Source: a virus. From it: DNA of 25,568 nt. Shown here one piece after another: positions 8,417-16,366 of this stretch. The notes beneath the pieces were generated by a model. That model made no database searches. It worked only from the letters and a program-made list of their open reading frames with translations, and was not told where the DNA came from. Made by a program: the position numbers and the translations under genes. The DNA lies in IMG/VR virus record IMGVR_UViG_3300037099_000049, positions 1-25,568 of that record. The stretch is one strand, 5' to 3'. Numbering within the stretch: the stretch's first letter is position 1; each line of letters starts with the position of its first letter.

Positions 8417-10951
8417 CTAATCTGCCTCTTCTGAATATTCTATTTTGAGGGGCAACGTCAGAATAAAGCCGGTCCCTTCGTCTGCCGCCAGCTCGTAGAG
8501 TTCGTCTTCAGCATAGTTCCCGGATTCATCGACAACAAGCTCACCCTGCGGTGAAGAACTGAGGATCAGACCTTGAGAAATCGACATTCCCGCCGGGAAA
8601 GATATCGGGTTCCCGTCCAGCGGAGCATCCGGCAAAGGATATCCGCCTTGCCCGTATCCTCCCATCCCGAACCCCCCCTGACCGTAGCCCAAGAGCAGCA
8701 ATATCCTTTGTCGAACCACCTGCATGGCGATAGGTCCGCCTGAAAGATCATAATTCATCCGCAGGAAGGACTTTATCTTCGTGTTTTGTGCAAACTGTTC
8801 GGGAACCGTAAGAAGAGTCGGCACAGGTCCGGCCCCCGCGTCGAATTGATAGATTTGATTCCCGATAGCGTAAAACACCTGCTTGGCTACCGGGTCCGCG
8901 AAGATGCAACTTGGCGTGATGTTCTCGACGTAATGAGCAACCGGGCTTCCGGGTCGATAGTCGATTCGCAAAATTCGGGGAACCCCATCGGTATCGACAA
9001 AATAGAGATAGACCAGATCGCTCGCCTGAGCGCCGAATATCGGAGATGACGCACCCATTGCCCAGCCGATTTGCGGGAGGTACTCGCTATCGGCCGTCTG
9101 CCAGAACTGGTATCCATTAATCGCTCCGGTATTATCTACCGATTTGGCTATCCAGGCGTGCTGCCCGCCCCCGAGATTAATCATGAATCTGGAAGTTATC
9201 GAACCTTCACGCGCTCCCGAAGTTATGGCCCAGGTAGTCGCATCGGAGGATAAAACCTGAATGAGAGTCTCGGCGTTCCCCCTGACGGCGATATACTGAT
9301 TTTGATAGAGAGCGATCTGGTTTAAAATCTCAGTAGGGAACGAGATAAAGTTCGCAGCTGGGAATCCCTCATAGAAACCGGCATCGCTGTAGTAAAGGCT
9401 ATTCCCTGAGACCATCCACACTCGGTTGTAAGCCAAGATCATATCAGTGCAAGGTTGCGGAGGGTCTTCGTTGAAGTTGGTCTCGATTGTCGTTAAATCG
9501 GTATCCTCCAGGTTGTACGTGTAACTCGTTGTTGTGTTGTCCCCTATAAAGAACACCATGGGACTCGTCATTGACCCCCCGATGACGACAAGCCGCCTCT
9601 GCGTGGTTTGAGGGTCGGTATCGGGCGTTAAACCGGATAAAACGATCTGCTGCCCGACTGAATCGACCGGTCCCGCAAATTCGCTATAGGGGCCGTAATT
9701 TCCGAATTGGTTTTCATATGCGGTGGCGAACCAGTAATTCCCGAACGGATACCCGCCGCCCAACTGGTTGAGTGAATCAACATTTACCGACCCCGCCTTT
9801 GCTCCGCAATTGAATTTGATTTGAATCGCGGTAATCGTTGACCAATCCCTATTGGCGTTCGCTCCCGACCGTGTGAATTCTGACATTTGGAACTGGAACT
9901 CCATCCAAATCCCGGATGTTGTGGTCGTCTGCCTTTTCGTTTTCTTGAGAACCAGCACTTGGCTGAATTCGATTGGGGCTTCCGAAAAGTCATAAGCCTT
10001 ATACTGTACGACATCCTGCTTTTTCGTGTTGCTCTTCGGAATCCCGAACACATCGAGCTGCTGAGCCGTTGCGTCGTAAGTGGCTGCCGGGACTTGCCCC
10101 GAAGCGGTGCTTGGGATGGGGACCGATCCTGACGGGACAGGGACCGTCCCCCCTGCCGCGTAGGTGAGTGTTTGAGTCGCGACGTTATTGATTGTTATGT
10201 CTGCCTGGTACCAATCTGTCTTGAAATTACCCGTTGCCGAGCAATCGAAAAGAAGATGCAGCGATGTAACAGCCGTGAGATCGGTCGCCAGGAACCAAAC
10301 ACTTATGAACCCAGTCCCAAGGTCACCGGCGGTAACAAATTTCGAAAGATCAAGGGTGGCAGCCTTGGTGAGTTTCACCGTAGCCCCAGCCGCAGCGGCA
10401 AGATTGATAGAACCCGTTCCGGACTGATAGTTGACAGTATCGAGTGTTGCCGTCCCACCGGTGCATACCCAGCCGGTAAGCGAATCACATGCGTCGATCA
10501 CCTTTGTTGTGAGTGAGGACAGGGTAAGGGTCGGGGCCGGGGGAGTGTTAAGACCCCATTGGTCGGTTGTGGTCCAGCCTGGAAGCCATTTTTTTACAAG
10601 CGCCGAGTTGGAAAACACTATGTACTGATCATTAATCGCCAAGCATTTGAAAAGACCGGTGAACACTGAATCTATGAGCGTTACCACGCCGCCGGACGTA
10701 ACTCGAAGCCCGTCGGAATGTGTGGAAAACTGGTATTTTACCCCGAGGATGTATTGGACATGGACGTCAATGACATCGGGAACACCGGGAGCGAATTGCT
10801 GAATAAGGGCATCGGCCTGCATGGGGGTGATTACGCCAGGGACAGAGAAATCACAACCTATCGACTCACCCGTATAACCGGGAGCAATGTCGATGGAGCT
10901 ATTCTTGAGATCCATCCCTTTGTTTAAATCTGTGATGATCGCTTTCCCCAT
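8417..10951 (-). CDS. Tail nozzle protein, P22 gp10-like, with large insertion
   Basis: The 844-residue product has features of the podovirus nozzle (P22 gp10 or T7 gp12 type), a beta-propeller ring below the head-tail adaptor. Visible propeller-type segments include VWMVSGNSLYYSDAGFYEGF, AVRGNAETLIQVLSSDATTW, REGSITSRFM and VPRILRIDYRPGSPVAHYVE. Residues about 150-395 form two jelly-roll-like stretches (DSLTGWVCTGG to FKTDWYQADI, and IWMEFQFQM to SLNQLGGGYP) that look like an insertion, making the protein far longer than P22 gp10 (about 470 aa). Near the C-terminus there is a GYGQGG-type glycine repeat. It lies directly after the adaptor gene, the expected order. Confidence 0.75.
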   Translation of the reverse strand: MGKAIITDLNKGMDLKNSSIDIAPGYTGESIGCDFSVPGVITPMQADALIQQFAPGVPDVIDVHVQYILGVKYQFSTHSDGLRVTSGGVVTLIDSVFTGLFKCLAINDQYIVFSNSALVKKWLPGWTTTDQWGLNTPPAPTLTLSSLTTKVIDACDSLTGWVCTGGTATLDTVNYQSGTGSINLAAAAGATVKLTKAATLDLSKFVTAGDLGTGFISVWFLATDLTAVTSLHLLFDCSATGNFKTDWYQADITINNVATQTLTYAAGGTVPVPSGSVPIPSTASGQVPAATYDATAQQLDVFGIPKSNTKKQDVVQYKAYDFSEAPIEFSQVLVLKKTKRQTTTTSGIWMEFQFQMSEFTRSGANANRDWSTITAIQIKFNCGAKAGSVNVDSLNQLGGGYPFGNYWFATAYENQFGNYGPYSEFAGPVDSVGQQIVLSGLTPDTDPQTTQRRLVVIGGSMTSPMVFFIGDNTTTSYTYNLEDTDLTTIETNFNEDPPQPCTDMILAYNRVWMVSGNSLYYSDAGFYEGFPAANFISFPTEILNQIALYQNQYIAVRGNAETLIQVLSSDATTWAITSGAREGSITSRFMINLGGGQHAWIAKSVDNTGAINGYQFWQTADSEYLPQIGWAMGASSPIFGAQASDLVYLYFVDTDGVPRILRIDYRPGSPVAHYVENITPSCIFADPVAKQVFYAIGNQIYQFDAGAGPVPTLLTVPEQFAQNTKIKSFLRMNYDLSGGPIAMQVVRQRILLLLGYGQGGFGMGGYGQGGYPLPDAPLDGNPISFPAGMSISQGLILSSSPQGELVVDESGNYAEDELYELAADEGTGFILTLPLKIEYSEEAD

Positions 10952-10962
10952 TGCACATCCCG

Positions 10963-11871
10963 TTAGGTTAACCAGTCCATATCAATGATCTCGGACATCG
11001 ATTCATCCTGGTAATGCTCGGTATTGTACTGCTCGACGTATTCCGCGAACTGCTTCTTCGCATCGACCGCCTTATCCGGCTGAGATACTCCATTGTGCAT
11101 CTGCCGTCCCAAGCGCCAGACCGCATAACACACAACCGCATCGTGATAGTCGTAGGGCAGTTCACAAACATAGGTGAGCGCCGTTGCACTCATCGGAACA
11201 GGCCGCCTTGAGACATCGAGCCACAGATTATCCGTGAATGCAGAGAAGTCCCCGATAGCCCCTATGGATGTTCCAAGGTCGTCCGTACCTGCCGCTATTA
11301 CCGAGCATGTTCCTGCCGGAACATCTATCGCTAATCCCCAAGGCCCGTTAGCCGGTAGGGTCGTCGGCCATATTCCAGCATTTAGCACTACCACACCCGA
11401 GTTAACAGCGTTAAACGAAGTCCCGTCCGTATCCGGATAAGGCGATATGCCGAACTGGATCAAATCATTATTCTTATACGACGGGTAGAGGTACGTGGCC
11501 GGGCTTCCGGCATATCCCCGGTAAACCGAGTCTTCCATCTGCATCCGGCGAGCATCGGTCAGGATATCGAGTTCCTGGTACGATTGCCGATCATCCCCAT
11601 AGTAATATCGCGCGGCGGTAATCTTCAAAACACTATGGGGCAAAGCGTAATTTTGGACGTTCCCGGCCATGACCATGAGCACAGGCATGGTTAGACATTT
11701 GGTGTCCTTTGCGAACTGAGAGGCCCCGGCATTCAGCGCTCCGATGCAGGCAGCGAGCGAATAACGGATGTAGTCGCCGGGCGCAACGTCGAGCCATGAT
11801 TGAAGAGAGTAAACCATCTCCTGGACGGTCAAACCAAGACCATCGGTAGCATAAGGAATGTACCCGCTCAT
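10963..11871 (-). CDS. Head-tail adaptor (connector) protein, putative
   Basis: From ATG 11871 the product has 302 residues. A TTG at 11877 is also in frame, but AGGAGG sits 7 nt before the ATG, and the ATG overlaps the preceding stop as ATGA. The N-terminus (GLTVQEMVYSLQSWL) and the helical C-terminus (KAVDAKKQFAEYVEQYN) match the layout of adaptor proteins that bind under the portal: an N-terminal helical bundle, a beta insertion and C-terminal helices. Internal motifs are ILTDARRMQMEDS and YVCELPYDYHDAVVCYAVW. Its place between the head genes and the nozzle gene supports this. Confidence 0.7.
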   Translation of the reverse strand: MSGYIPYATDGLGLTVQEMVYSLQSWLDVAPGDYIRYSLAACIGALNAGASQFAKDTKCLTMPVLMVMAGNVQNYALPHSVLKITAARYYYGDDRQSYQELDILTDARRMQMEDSVYRGYAGSPATYLYPSYKNNDLIQFGISPYPDTDGTSFNAVNSGVVVLNAGIWPTTLPANGPWGLAIDVPAGTCSVIAAGTDDLGTSIGAIGDFSAFTDNLWLDVSRRPVPMSATALTYVCELPYDYHDAVVCYAVWRLGRQMHNGVSQPDKAVDAKKQFAEYVEQYNTEHYQDESMSEIIDMDWLT

Positions 11872-12461
11872 CCGCAAACCTCCTTGGCGAATTCAGCGGA
11901 CCGGCCAATTCGCGAGGCTATCCACTGGATAATGACGATAGGCTCCTGAATCGGTTGTGAAATACCATCCTCGAAGTTGTATGCGCTCGGGAGCTTCGTG
12001 ACCGTCACATCTTTTGCCGCCTCATAATCATGGGCGAGATTGCTGAAATTTTCCTGATCGGCCGCTCTATTATCCGGGAACATTCGATTGCTCAAAATCC
12101 AGTCTTTAATGAAGGACCTCGATACTTCATTGTTCTTGAAGAAGATCATTGACGCCAAGGCACAACCATTACCGTTTTCGACAAAGGCGATATTGGTATG
12201 AATATCATCCAGAAGCTCGGGGTATCGCTTTATCTCCGCATCGGCATCAAGGAAAACGATATCCCGGTCCGGGAACATATCCATCATCTCGAGAATGAAC
12301 GGTGCTTTTGCAAAGCACTCTTGGCTCCAATCTCCAACCCGATTTTTTCGGACGATATGAGATTCGAGGCCAAAAGCGTTGAGGCTCTTGATCAATCGGC
12401 CGGCTTGCCAAGTATAGAAATCGTCAGGGGTGTGGAATGAGATAAAGATCGGTTTAGACAT
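11868..12461 (-). CDS. GT-A-type glycosyltransferase-like protein with DxD motif
   Basis: The 197-residue product resembles small nucleotide-sugar transferases. It begins MSKPIFISFHTPDDFYTWQA, followed by an alternating strand-helix pattern. DIVFLDADAEI (67-77) gives the DxD metal and nucleotide-sugar-binding motif (D72, D74), then SMIFFKNNEVSRSFIKDW (104-121) and ADQENF (134-139), both typical of PF03407-like nucleotide-diphospho-sugar transferases. It is soluble, with no signal peptide. It sits between a second glycosyltransferase-like gene and the adaptor gene, overlapping both (8 nt and 4 nt), so it is expressed with the structural genes. Likely acceptors are a virion protein or a host surface sugar; the sequence does not show which. 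Confidence 0.7.
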   Translation of the reverse strand: MSKPIFISFHTPDDFYTWQAGRLIKSLNAFGLESHIVRKNRVGDWSQECFAKAPFILEMMDMFPDRDIVFLDADAEIKRYPELLDDIHTNIAFVENGNGCALASMIFFKNNEVSRSFIKDWILSNRMFPDNRAADQENFSNLAHDYEAAKDVTVTKLPSAYNFEDGISQPIQEPIVIIQWIASRIGRSAEFAKEVCG

Positions 12462-13002
12462 CAGGCGCTCCGAAGGTATCGCGGGTCCAGCCAGACAGCG
12501 ATCTGACCTTACCGCCGAAGAACCGGCTAAAGATCATCCATTCCTTCTGCATGGTCTCGGCACTGATCCTGCCCACTTCACCGTTCAACTTTGGATCGTC
12601 TGAAACAGGAATACCGGCTAGTACAATTGAGTCAAAGCCCATTAAAAGGCTCACAACTATCGCGGACAGTCCAGACGTTGCCCCATCGGCGTGAATGTCG
12701 AAAATTATCTCCGGCCATCCACCGGCCCTATGCGTGCTGATCGGAATGGGATTGTCTTTTCTCGCTTTACACCAGAACCAAAGTTTGCTGGGGTGAAGCG
12801 ATACAGCAAAATCTAGCTTGCCTTTGTACCATGGGATAGCATCGTTTACACCCATGCGAGCCCCGGAATGGAGCTTATCGTATCGCTTCAAGTCGTCTTG
12901 GACACAAGCGGCACTGCCTATTACCAAGAGGCTCCCGGACCTGGAATTGACCAAATCCGGGAGGTTGCTTCGAGGTTGAACATACCTGATTAGATCGTCC
13001 AT
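12454..13002 (-). CDS. Rossmann-like protein, DUF115/GT29-type putative glycosyltransferase
   Basis: The 182-residue product has GSLLVIGSAACVQDDL (23-38), a nucleotide-binding-like first strand and turn, GVNDAIPWYKGKLDFAVSLH (51-70), and GATSGLSAIVVSLLMGFDSI (107-126) followed by VLAGIPVS. This pattern (VIGsG, N-D-A, then TSG-x-A with G-x-x-x-I-x-L-x-G) recurs in DUF115/MptE-like proteins and sialyltransferase-like (GT29-type) phage proteins. AGAGG lies about 7 nt before the ATG. Its stop overlaps the start of the neighbouring DxD glycosyltransferase, suggesting the two work on the same glycan. The family assignment is by eye, so the exact activity is uncertain. Confidence 0.55.
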   Translation of the reverse strand: MDDLIRYVQPRSNLPDLVNSRSGSLLVIGSAACVQDDLKRYDKLHSGARMGVNDAIPWYKGKLDFAVSLHPSKLWFWCKARKDNPIPISTHRAGGWPEIIFDIHADGATSGLSAIVVSLLMGFDSIVLAGIPVSDDPKLNGEVGRISAETMQKEWMIFSRFFGGKVRSLSGWTRDTFGAPDV

Positions 13003-13014
13003 ACGTCCACCTCT

Positions 13015-13551
13015 TTACGGGTGTACGATAAGGTAATTCGTTAAATCGGGCAGTATCCACTTTCTGAACCAGAGGAAACCCACAAACGCCACACTTCCAG
13101 ACGCGCAAGTATAGCTCAGGGTCTTCGAAGTGCCGTTCCCGATAAAGTTCTGATAGACCGGCACAGCGTTATGTTCGGCGGTGTTGGCTCCATCTTGGCC
13201 CTTCTTGAAGAGCGCCCCGATGGTTGATGCCGAAATATAGGCCGCGTTGGTCCCCTGCGAAACGGTCCAAGTAGGCCTGACCCATCCGGTAGACGCTGTG
13301 GAAATTCCGGCAAGCAGGCCGCTCGCATTCCCCCCCGATTCAGTGGAAAGCATCCCTACGTTAAGGGTCTTGGCCCCTGTCGTCTCGGCCGTCTGAACAA
13401 ATACAGCCATCGACTGCCAGTCGATTTCATCGTTTAACGAGAGAATCGACCCTTCCCCGGTGAATGCGGTTTCAACATTGCTGTTAAAAACCATCTGCAT
13501 GCACACATAACGCGGGGCATTGGTGAAGTTAATCGCGTTTCTGATGGTCAT
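13015..13551 (-). CDS. Structural-type protein of unknown role near the capsid gene
   Basis: The 178-residue product is beta-rich and low in charge, with Gly/Ser/Thr/Ala-rich segments (LSTESGGNASGLLAG, IGNGTSKTLSYTCASGSVAF) and an aromatic C-terminus (FLWFRKWILPDL). AAAGGG lies 6 nt before the ATG. It sits between a small capsid-adjacent gene and the glycosyltransferase pair. A head decoration or minor head protein is plausible. It could also be the acceptor of the adjacent glycosyltransferases, which is pure inference. Confidence 0.5.
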   Translation of the reverse strand: MTIRNAINFTNAPRYVCMQMVFNSNVETAFTGEGSILSLNDEIDWQSMAVFVQTAETTGAKTLNVGMLSTESGGNASGLLAGISTASTGWVRPTWTVSQGTNAAYISASTIGALFKKGQDGANTAEHNAVPVYQNFIGNGTSKTLSYTCASGSVAFVGFLWFRKWILPDLTNYLIVHP

Positions 13552-13566
13552 TGGTTTCCCTTTCTA

Positions 13567-13583
13567 ACCGCTCAGTCTGCGGT
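13567..13583 (-). other. Short hairpin between two capsid-adjacent genes
   Basis: ACCGC and GCGGT form a perfect 5-bp stem with a 7-nt loop immediately downstream of the small capsid-adjacent gene. No U-run follows, so it is not a standard terminator. It could protect the 3' end of abundant capsid mRNA or tune expression of the next gene. Confidence 0.3.
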
Positions 13584-13859
13584 CTAGTGCCCGATTGCAA
13601 ATATCGTGTGAACCTTTGTGCTCGCTACGGCGTTTGCATAGGTGATTTGGTTCTGCACGGAACTCGACAAAGACAGAGGTTCCAGGTTTGCCCTCGTGTC
13701 CGTTGTCGATGCACCGGCATTAAGTGTTACCTCCGCATATTCGACCGTGGCTAAAGGGACTAGAATCGTGGTTGTCGATCCGTCCCCCGTCACCGAAGCA
13801 AAGCACGCTTTCTTGTTACCCATGGAAATATAGGTCCAGTTGCCAATAGTGAGTGCCAT
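13584..13859 (-). CDS. Small capsid-adjacent protein, possible decoration protein
   Basis: The 91-residue product (MALTIGNWTYISMGNKKACF...) has a strongly alternating beta pattern with many Thr, Ser and Val residues and no charged clusters. CGGAGG lies 6 nt before the ATG, a strong ribosome site consistent with high expression. It begins 14 nt after the major capsid gene. Small beta proteins in this position are often capsid cement or decoration proteins; I do not recognise a specific family. Confidence 0.5.
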   Translation of the reverse strand: MALTIGNWTYISMGNKKACFASVTGDGSTTTILVPLATVEYAEVTLNAGASTTDTRANLEPLSLSSSVQNQITYANAVASTKVHTIFAIGH

Positions 13860-13872
13860 TTAAACCTCCGAA

Positions 13873-14808
13873 TTAATAGAGCGACGAATGACTGCCATGT
13901 GCATTCCGGCGTTTGCAAATCATCTGCCCGCACCAAATTATTTGCGTCGTGTAAACGGGTTTGTCCGCCGGTGACTGCCACGGGCGCCTGTTAAAGAAAA
14001 AGCTCGTATGGCTCAAGAAATCCATGTAATGCTCGTTGAGAGCAAACAGATATCCGGTAGGGCACTGGTAGTCGGATACAAGCGGTATCCCGTCGATCAT
14101 CAGGTTCTTGAAGCCGATTTCGGCCAGTTCTGTATTCTCATAACGCTTACTGGCCTGCGTCTGGTCTTCAACCTGGTCTTTCAGGATACGGGTTGTGAGC
14201 ATGATACTCGGCTCATCTTTGCCTTCATCGCCGACTTGGCAAGCGGTACGAAGCTTTCTCATAACGCTTCCGGTGATCGGCTCTGCCGTGGTTGTAACCG
14301 CCCCCGCCGTCCATTCAGCGATGTCGGAGTTACTTACCTGACCGTAGGCCGTGGTGGATTGCGAAATCATCGCGGGAAGACCGAGGATGCTTCTGCCGGT
14401 TGTTCCGTAGGTCGATGAATTGTAGAAGTCATAAGCCATCGAGTAGCGGATTTTGGTCTGAGCCAGAGTCATCTTTTCGGCTACGATTTTGATTTCAGCC
14501 GCCGGTCCTGCGTTGTCGGTCTGATCGTCAATATCATAGGTGACCGGTTCGTAGTACATGGCCTTGGTGAAGAAGGCCGCATTGAATTCTTCGCGCTTTT
14601 TGGTATCGAAGGTTGATTGAGAGTTAAATGCCCCGCCTGCCGGCTGACCGTAACCAATCGTTACGCGAATTGCTTTGCCGCCGGAATACTTTTTCCCCCG
14701 TTTGAGCAGCCGGTACAACATGACGTTGCCCAAGAAGTACATATCGAGGGAACCCTTTTCCCAGTTATCGAGTGTGAGAGACTCGATTTCGGAGAGAGTC
14801 AATGCCAT
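13873..14808 (-). CDS. Major capsid protein
   Basis: The 311-residue product follows the scaffold gene and has AGGAG about 7 nt before its ATG. It starts MALTLSEIESLTLDNWEKGS, then has LYRLLKRGKKYSGGKAIRV, YGQPAGGAFN and FFTKAMYYEPVTYDIDD, which recall the N-arm and E-loop region of HK97-fold coat proteins. Later segments (GRSILGLPAMISQS, FKNLMIDGIPLVSD, CPTGYLFALNEHYMDFLSH) match the axial-domain region of podovirus coat proteins of about 310 residues. Length, neighbours and composition agree. Several hundred copies would form the shell. Confidence 0.85.
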   Translation of the reverse strand: MALTLSEIESLTLDNWEKGSLDMYFLGNVMLYRLLKRGKKYSGGKAIRVTIGYGQPAGGAFNSQSTFDTKKREEFNAAFFTKAMYYEPVTYDIDDQTDNAGPAAEIKIVAEKMTLAQTKIRYSMAYDFYNSSTYGTTGRSILGLPAMISQSTTAYGQVSNSDIAEWTAGAVTTTAEPITGSVMRKLRTACQVGDEGKDEPSIMLTTRILKDQVEDQTQASKRYENTELAEIGFKNLMIDGIPLVSDYQCPTGYLFALNEHYMDFLSHTSFFFNRRPWQSPADKPVYTTQIIWCGQMICKRRNAHGSHSSLY

Positions 14809-14857
14809 TTTGGTTCTCCTGGTTTGGATTGACCCTCATAGGGGTTCGGGGTTGAAA

Positions 14858-15733
14858 TCACTTTTGGTGCATTCTGTTGTACTGATCAATCATCGCATCG
14901 GCCAGATCGTCGGCCGAGGTAAAGGTTTTCGGTGCATCGGAAGCGTTGCCTCGTGAGGAAGCCCGCGCCGTTCCACCGCCAATCAGTCGAAGCGTACCTC
15001 TCGCCTTAGCGGTTTTGAGCGCTTCTTTCTCGCCTGCCTGTTTCCCGGTCTTTCCCGCCTGCTCGATCTGCGCTTTGAGCGCCGCCACTTCTGAAGCATG
15101 GGCCGCCGCCTGGTTCTCCAGTTTCATCGCCAGGAACCCCTCTATTGGACCGTATTGGGGATTTGCCGCCAGATAGGTTTTAATCTTGCCGGTTTGTGCT
15201 GCTTCGGTAAAATCGGAATGCGCGGCGAGGAACCGCTGTTCCGCCTGCTGCTGGTTGAAAGCGGAGGTAGATGTCTGCTGGGCCTGTAACTGGGTTAATT
15301 GCCCGAAAGCATCAAGAAGAGCCGGAATAGCATCGGGGTCGCCATTTTGAAATCTGGCAAGAGCATCTTGAGCCTGAGCCCGGACCTGTGCTACGGGGTC
15401 GGCTAACTGCTGACTCTGTTGCGTAGCCATTGGCTGCTGGACCACTGGCACTGGAGCGGGAGTATTGATCTTAGCCTGAAGCGCGGCGTTTGCAGCTTCA
15501 AGTTCGGCCAGCTTGGCGAACCTATCCATGATATCTTTGCCGGTGATTTTGCTGGTCGTATCGCCTTCGTTCAGTTCAAACTCAAGGGCTGCAAAATCAT
15601 CTCCGGCGTCTTCTTTGGGGGCCTCCTCGCCTTTATCTTGCGTTACCTCGCCAGCGAGCGTTTCCTCTTCTATCGGGACACCCGCCTCGCTCTCGTTCGT
15701 GATTCTGTCATCCAGTTCATCAATGTCGAACAT
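14858..15733 (-). CDS. Capsid scaffolding protein
   Basis: The 291-residue product is acidic at the N-terminus (IDELDDRITNESEAGVPIEE), has a coiled-coil-like helix (FAKLAELEAANAALQAKI), a Gln/Ala-rich helical middle, and a basic Gly/Arg stretch before the C-terminus (GTLRLIGGGTARASSRG). Long helices, an acidic start, no cysteine and a position between portal and coat genes are typical of scaffolding proteins that direct shell assembly and are then lost. AAAGGA lies 8 nt before the ATG. A minus-strand terminator lies 28 bp upstream of the start. Confidence 0.78.
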   Translation of the reverse strand: MFDIDELDDRITNESEAGVPIEEETLAGEVTQDKGEEAPKEDAGDDFAALEFELNEGDTTSKITGKDIMDRFAKLAELEAANAALQAKINTPAPVPVVQQPMATQQSQQLADPVAQVRAQAQDALARFQNGDPDAIPALLDAFGQLTQLQAQQTSTSAFNQQQAEQRFLAAHSDFTEAAQTGKIKTYLAANPQYGPIEGFLAMKLENQAAAHASEVAALKAQIEQAGKTGKQAGEKEALKTAKARGTLRLIGGGTARASSRGNASDAPKTFTSADDLADAMIDQYNRMHQK

Positions 15734-15760
15734 CGGTATTTCCTTTTTTGCCCAGGGTTT

Positions 15761-15797
15761 AAAACAAAACCCCGGACAGGATTGCTCGCTGCCGGGG
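15761..15797 (-). terminator. Rho-independent terminator between portal and scaffold modules
   Basis: On the minus strand CCCCGGCAG (15797-15789) pairs with CTG-T-CCGGGG (15779-15770), a 9-bp stem with one bulged base. It is followed by TTTTGTTTT (15769-15761). Stem GC content and the U-rich tail are those of an intrinsic terminator. Only 28 bp remain before the scaffold ATG, too little for a separate promoter after it, so it probably acts as a partial (read-through) terminator. Confidence 0.75.
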
Positions 15798-15837
15798 TCT
15801 TCAAGAGACTCAAATTGCCAAACTTATTCTATTCACA

Positions 15838-16068
15838 TTACGGATGCGGTTCTTTGCCCAAATAATTGATAGTTCCGCATCTTAAACACTTGATCTCGAT
15901 TGTTCCTTGAATGTCGCTCGTCTTACATAACAGTTTCATGCATGATATGCATCTTTGCTTTATCCTTACCAGGGTAGATGGAGGGACCGATCTACCGATG
16001 GCCACACCATACTCCCTTTGCTTTACGTTATAAGAAAAATGATCGTCGTGCAATATCTTTTTCCTCAC
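15838..16068 (-). CDS. Com-like zinc-finger protein
   Basis: The 76-residue product contains RCISCMKLLCKTSDIQGTIE followed by IKCLRCGTINYL. This gives two Cys pairs (C40/C43 and C61/C64) with the K-L-L and I-E-I-K-C-x-R-C spacing of phage Mu Com, a zinc-binding RNA-binding protein that activates translation of the mom DNA-modification gene. The start is GTG 16068, overlapping the preceding stop as GTGA. The 39 residues before the finger are longer than in Mu Com, so an internal start is possible. Many phages carry Com-like proteins without mom, and no mom gene is recognised here, so the regulatory target is unknown. Confidence 0.6.
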   Translation of the reverse strand: MRKKILHDDHFSYNVKQREYGVAIGRSVPPSTLVRIKQRCISCMKLLCKTSDIQGTIEIKCLRCGTINYLGKEPHP

Positions 16069-16364
16069 ACTTCCGTGCGGTTAAAACTATCCTTCTGCCG
16101 AAGACCTTTTTCCGAAAGATAATTGTGGAAATCGGACCTTGTTTTCATCTCTCGCTCGCCACGCTGGTATTCTCGCGATACTACATTGGCGTGCTCGTGA
16201 AGCCAAGTAGCATTATCTTCAAGCTGGGGCCGAGCGGGAACAGATAAGACTTTTACCCGGCTAGATCCGCAAAGTTCGCATCTGACTTTATCCGGGACAT
16301 CCGAAAACCAGATATATTCCTGATCGTCGTTACACTTCGAGCAGTGGTAATCGAAAATGGGCAT
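16065..16364 (-). CDS. FmdB-family zinc-ribbon protein
   Basis: The 99-residue product begins MPIFDYHCSKCNDDQEYIWF with C8/C11, then C29/C32 in CELCGSSRVKVLS, the compact zinc ribbon of the FmdB regulatory-protein family. The C-terminal half is charged and helical (SREYQRGEREMKTRSDF). AGGAGG lies 9 nt before the ATG, and the gene follows the portal stop by 2 nt. Small FmdB-like proteins are common in phage head modules; their role is unproven and could be in regulation or assembly. Confidence 0.68.
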   Translation of the reverse strand: MPIFDYHCSKCNDDQEYIWFSDVPDKVRCELCGSSRVKVLSVPARPQLEDNATWLHEHANVVSREYQRGEREMKTRSDFHNYLSEKGLRQKDSFNRTEV

Positions 16365-16366
16365 AG

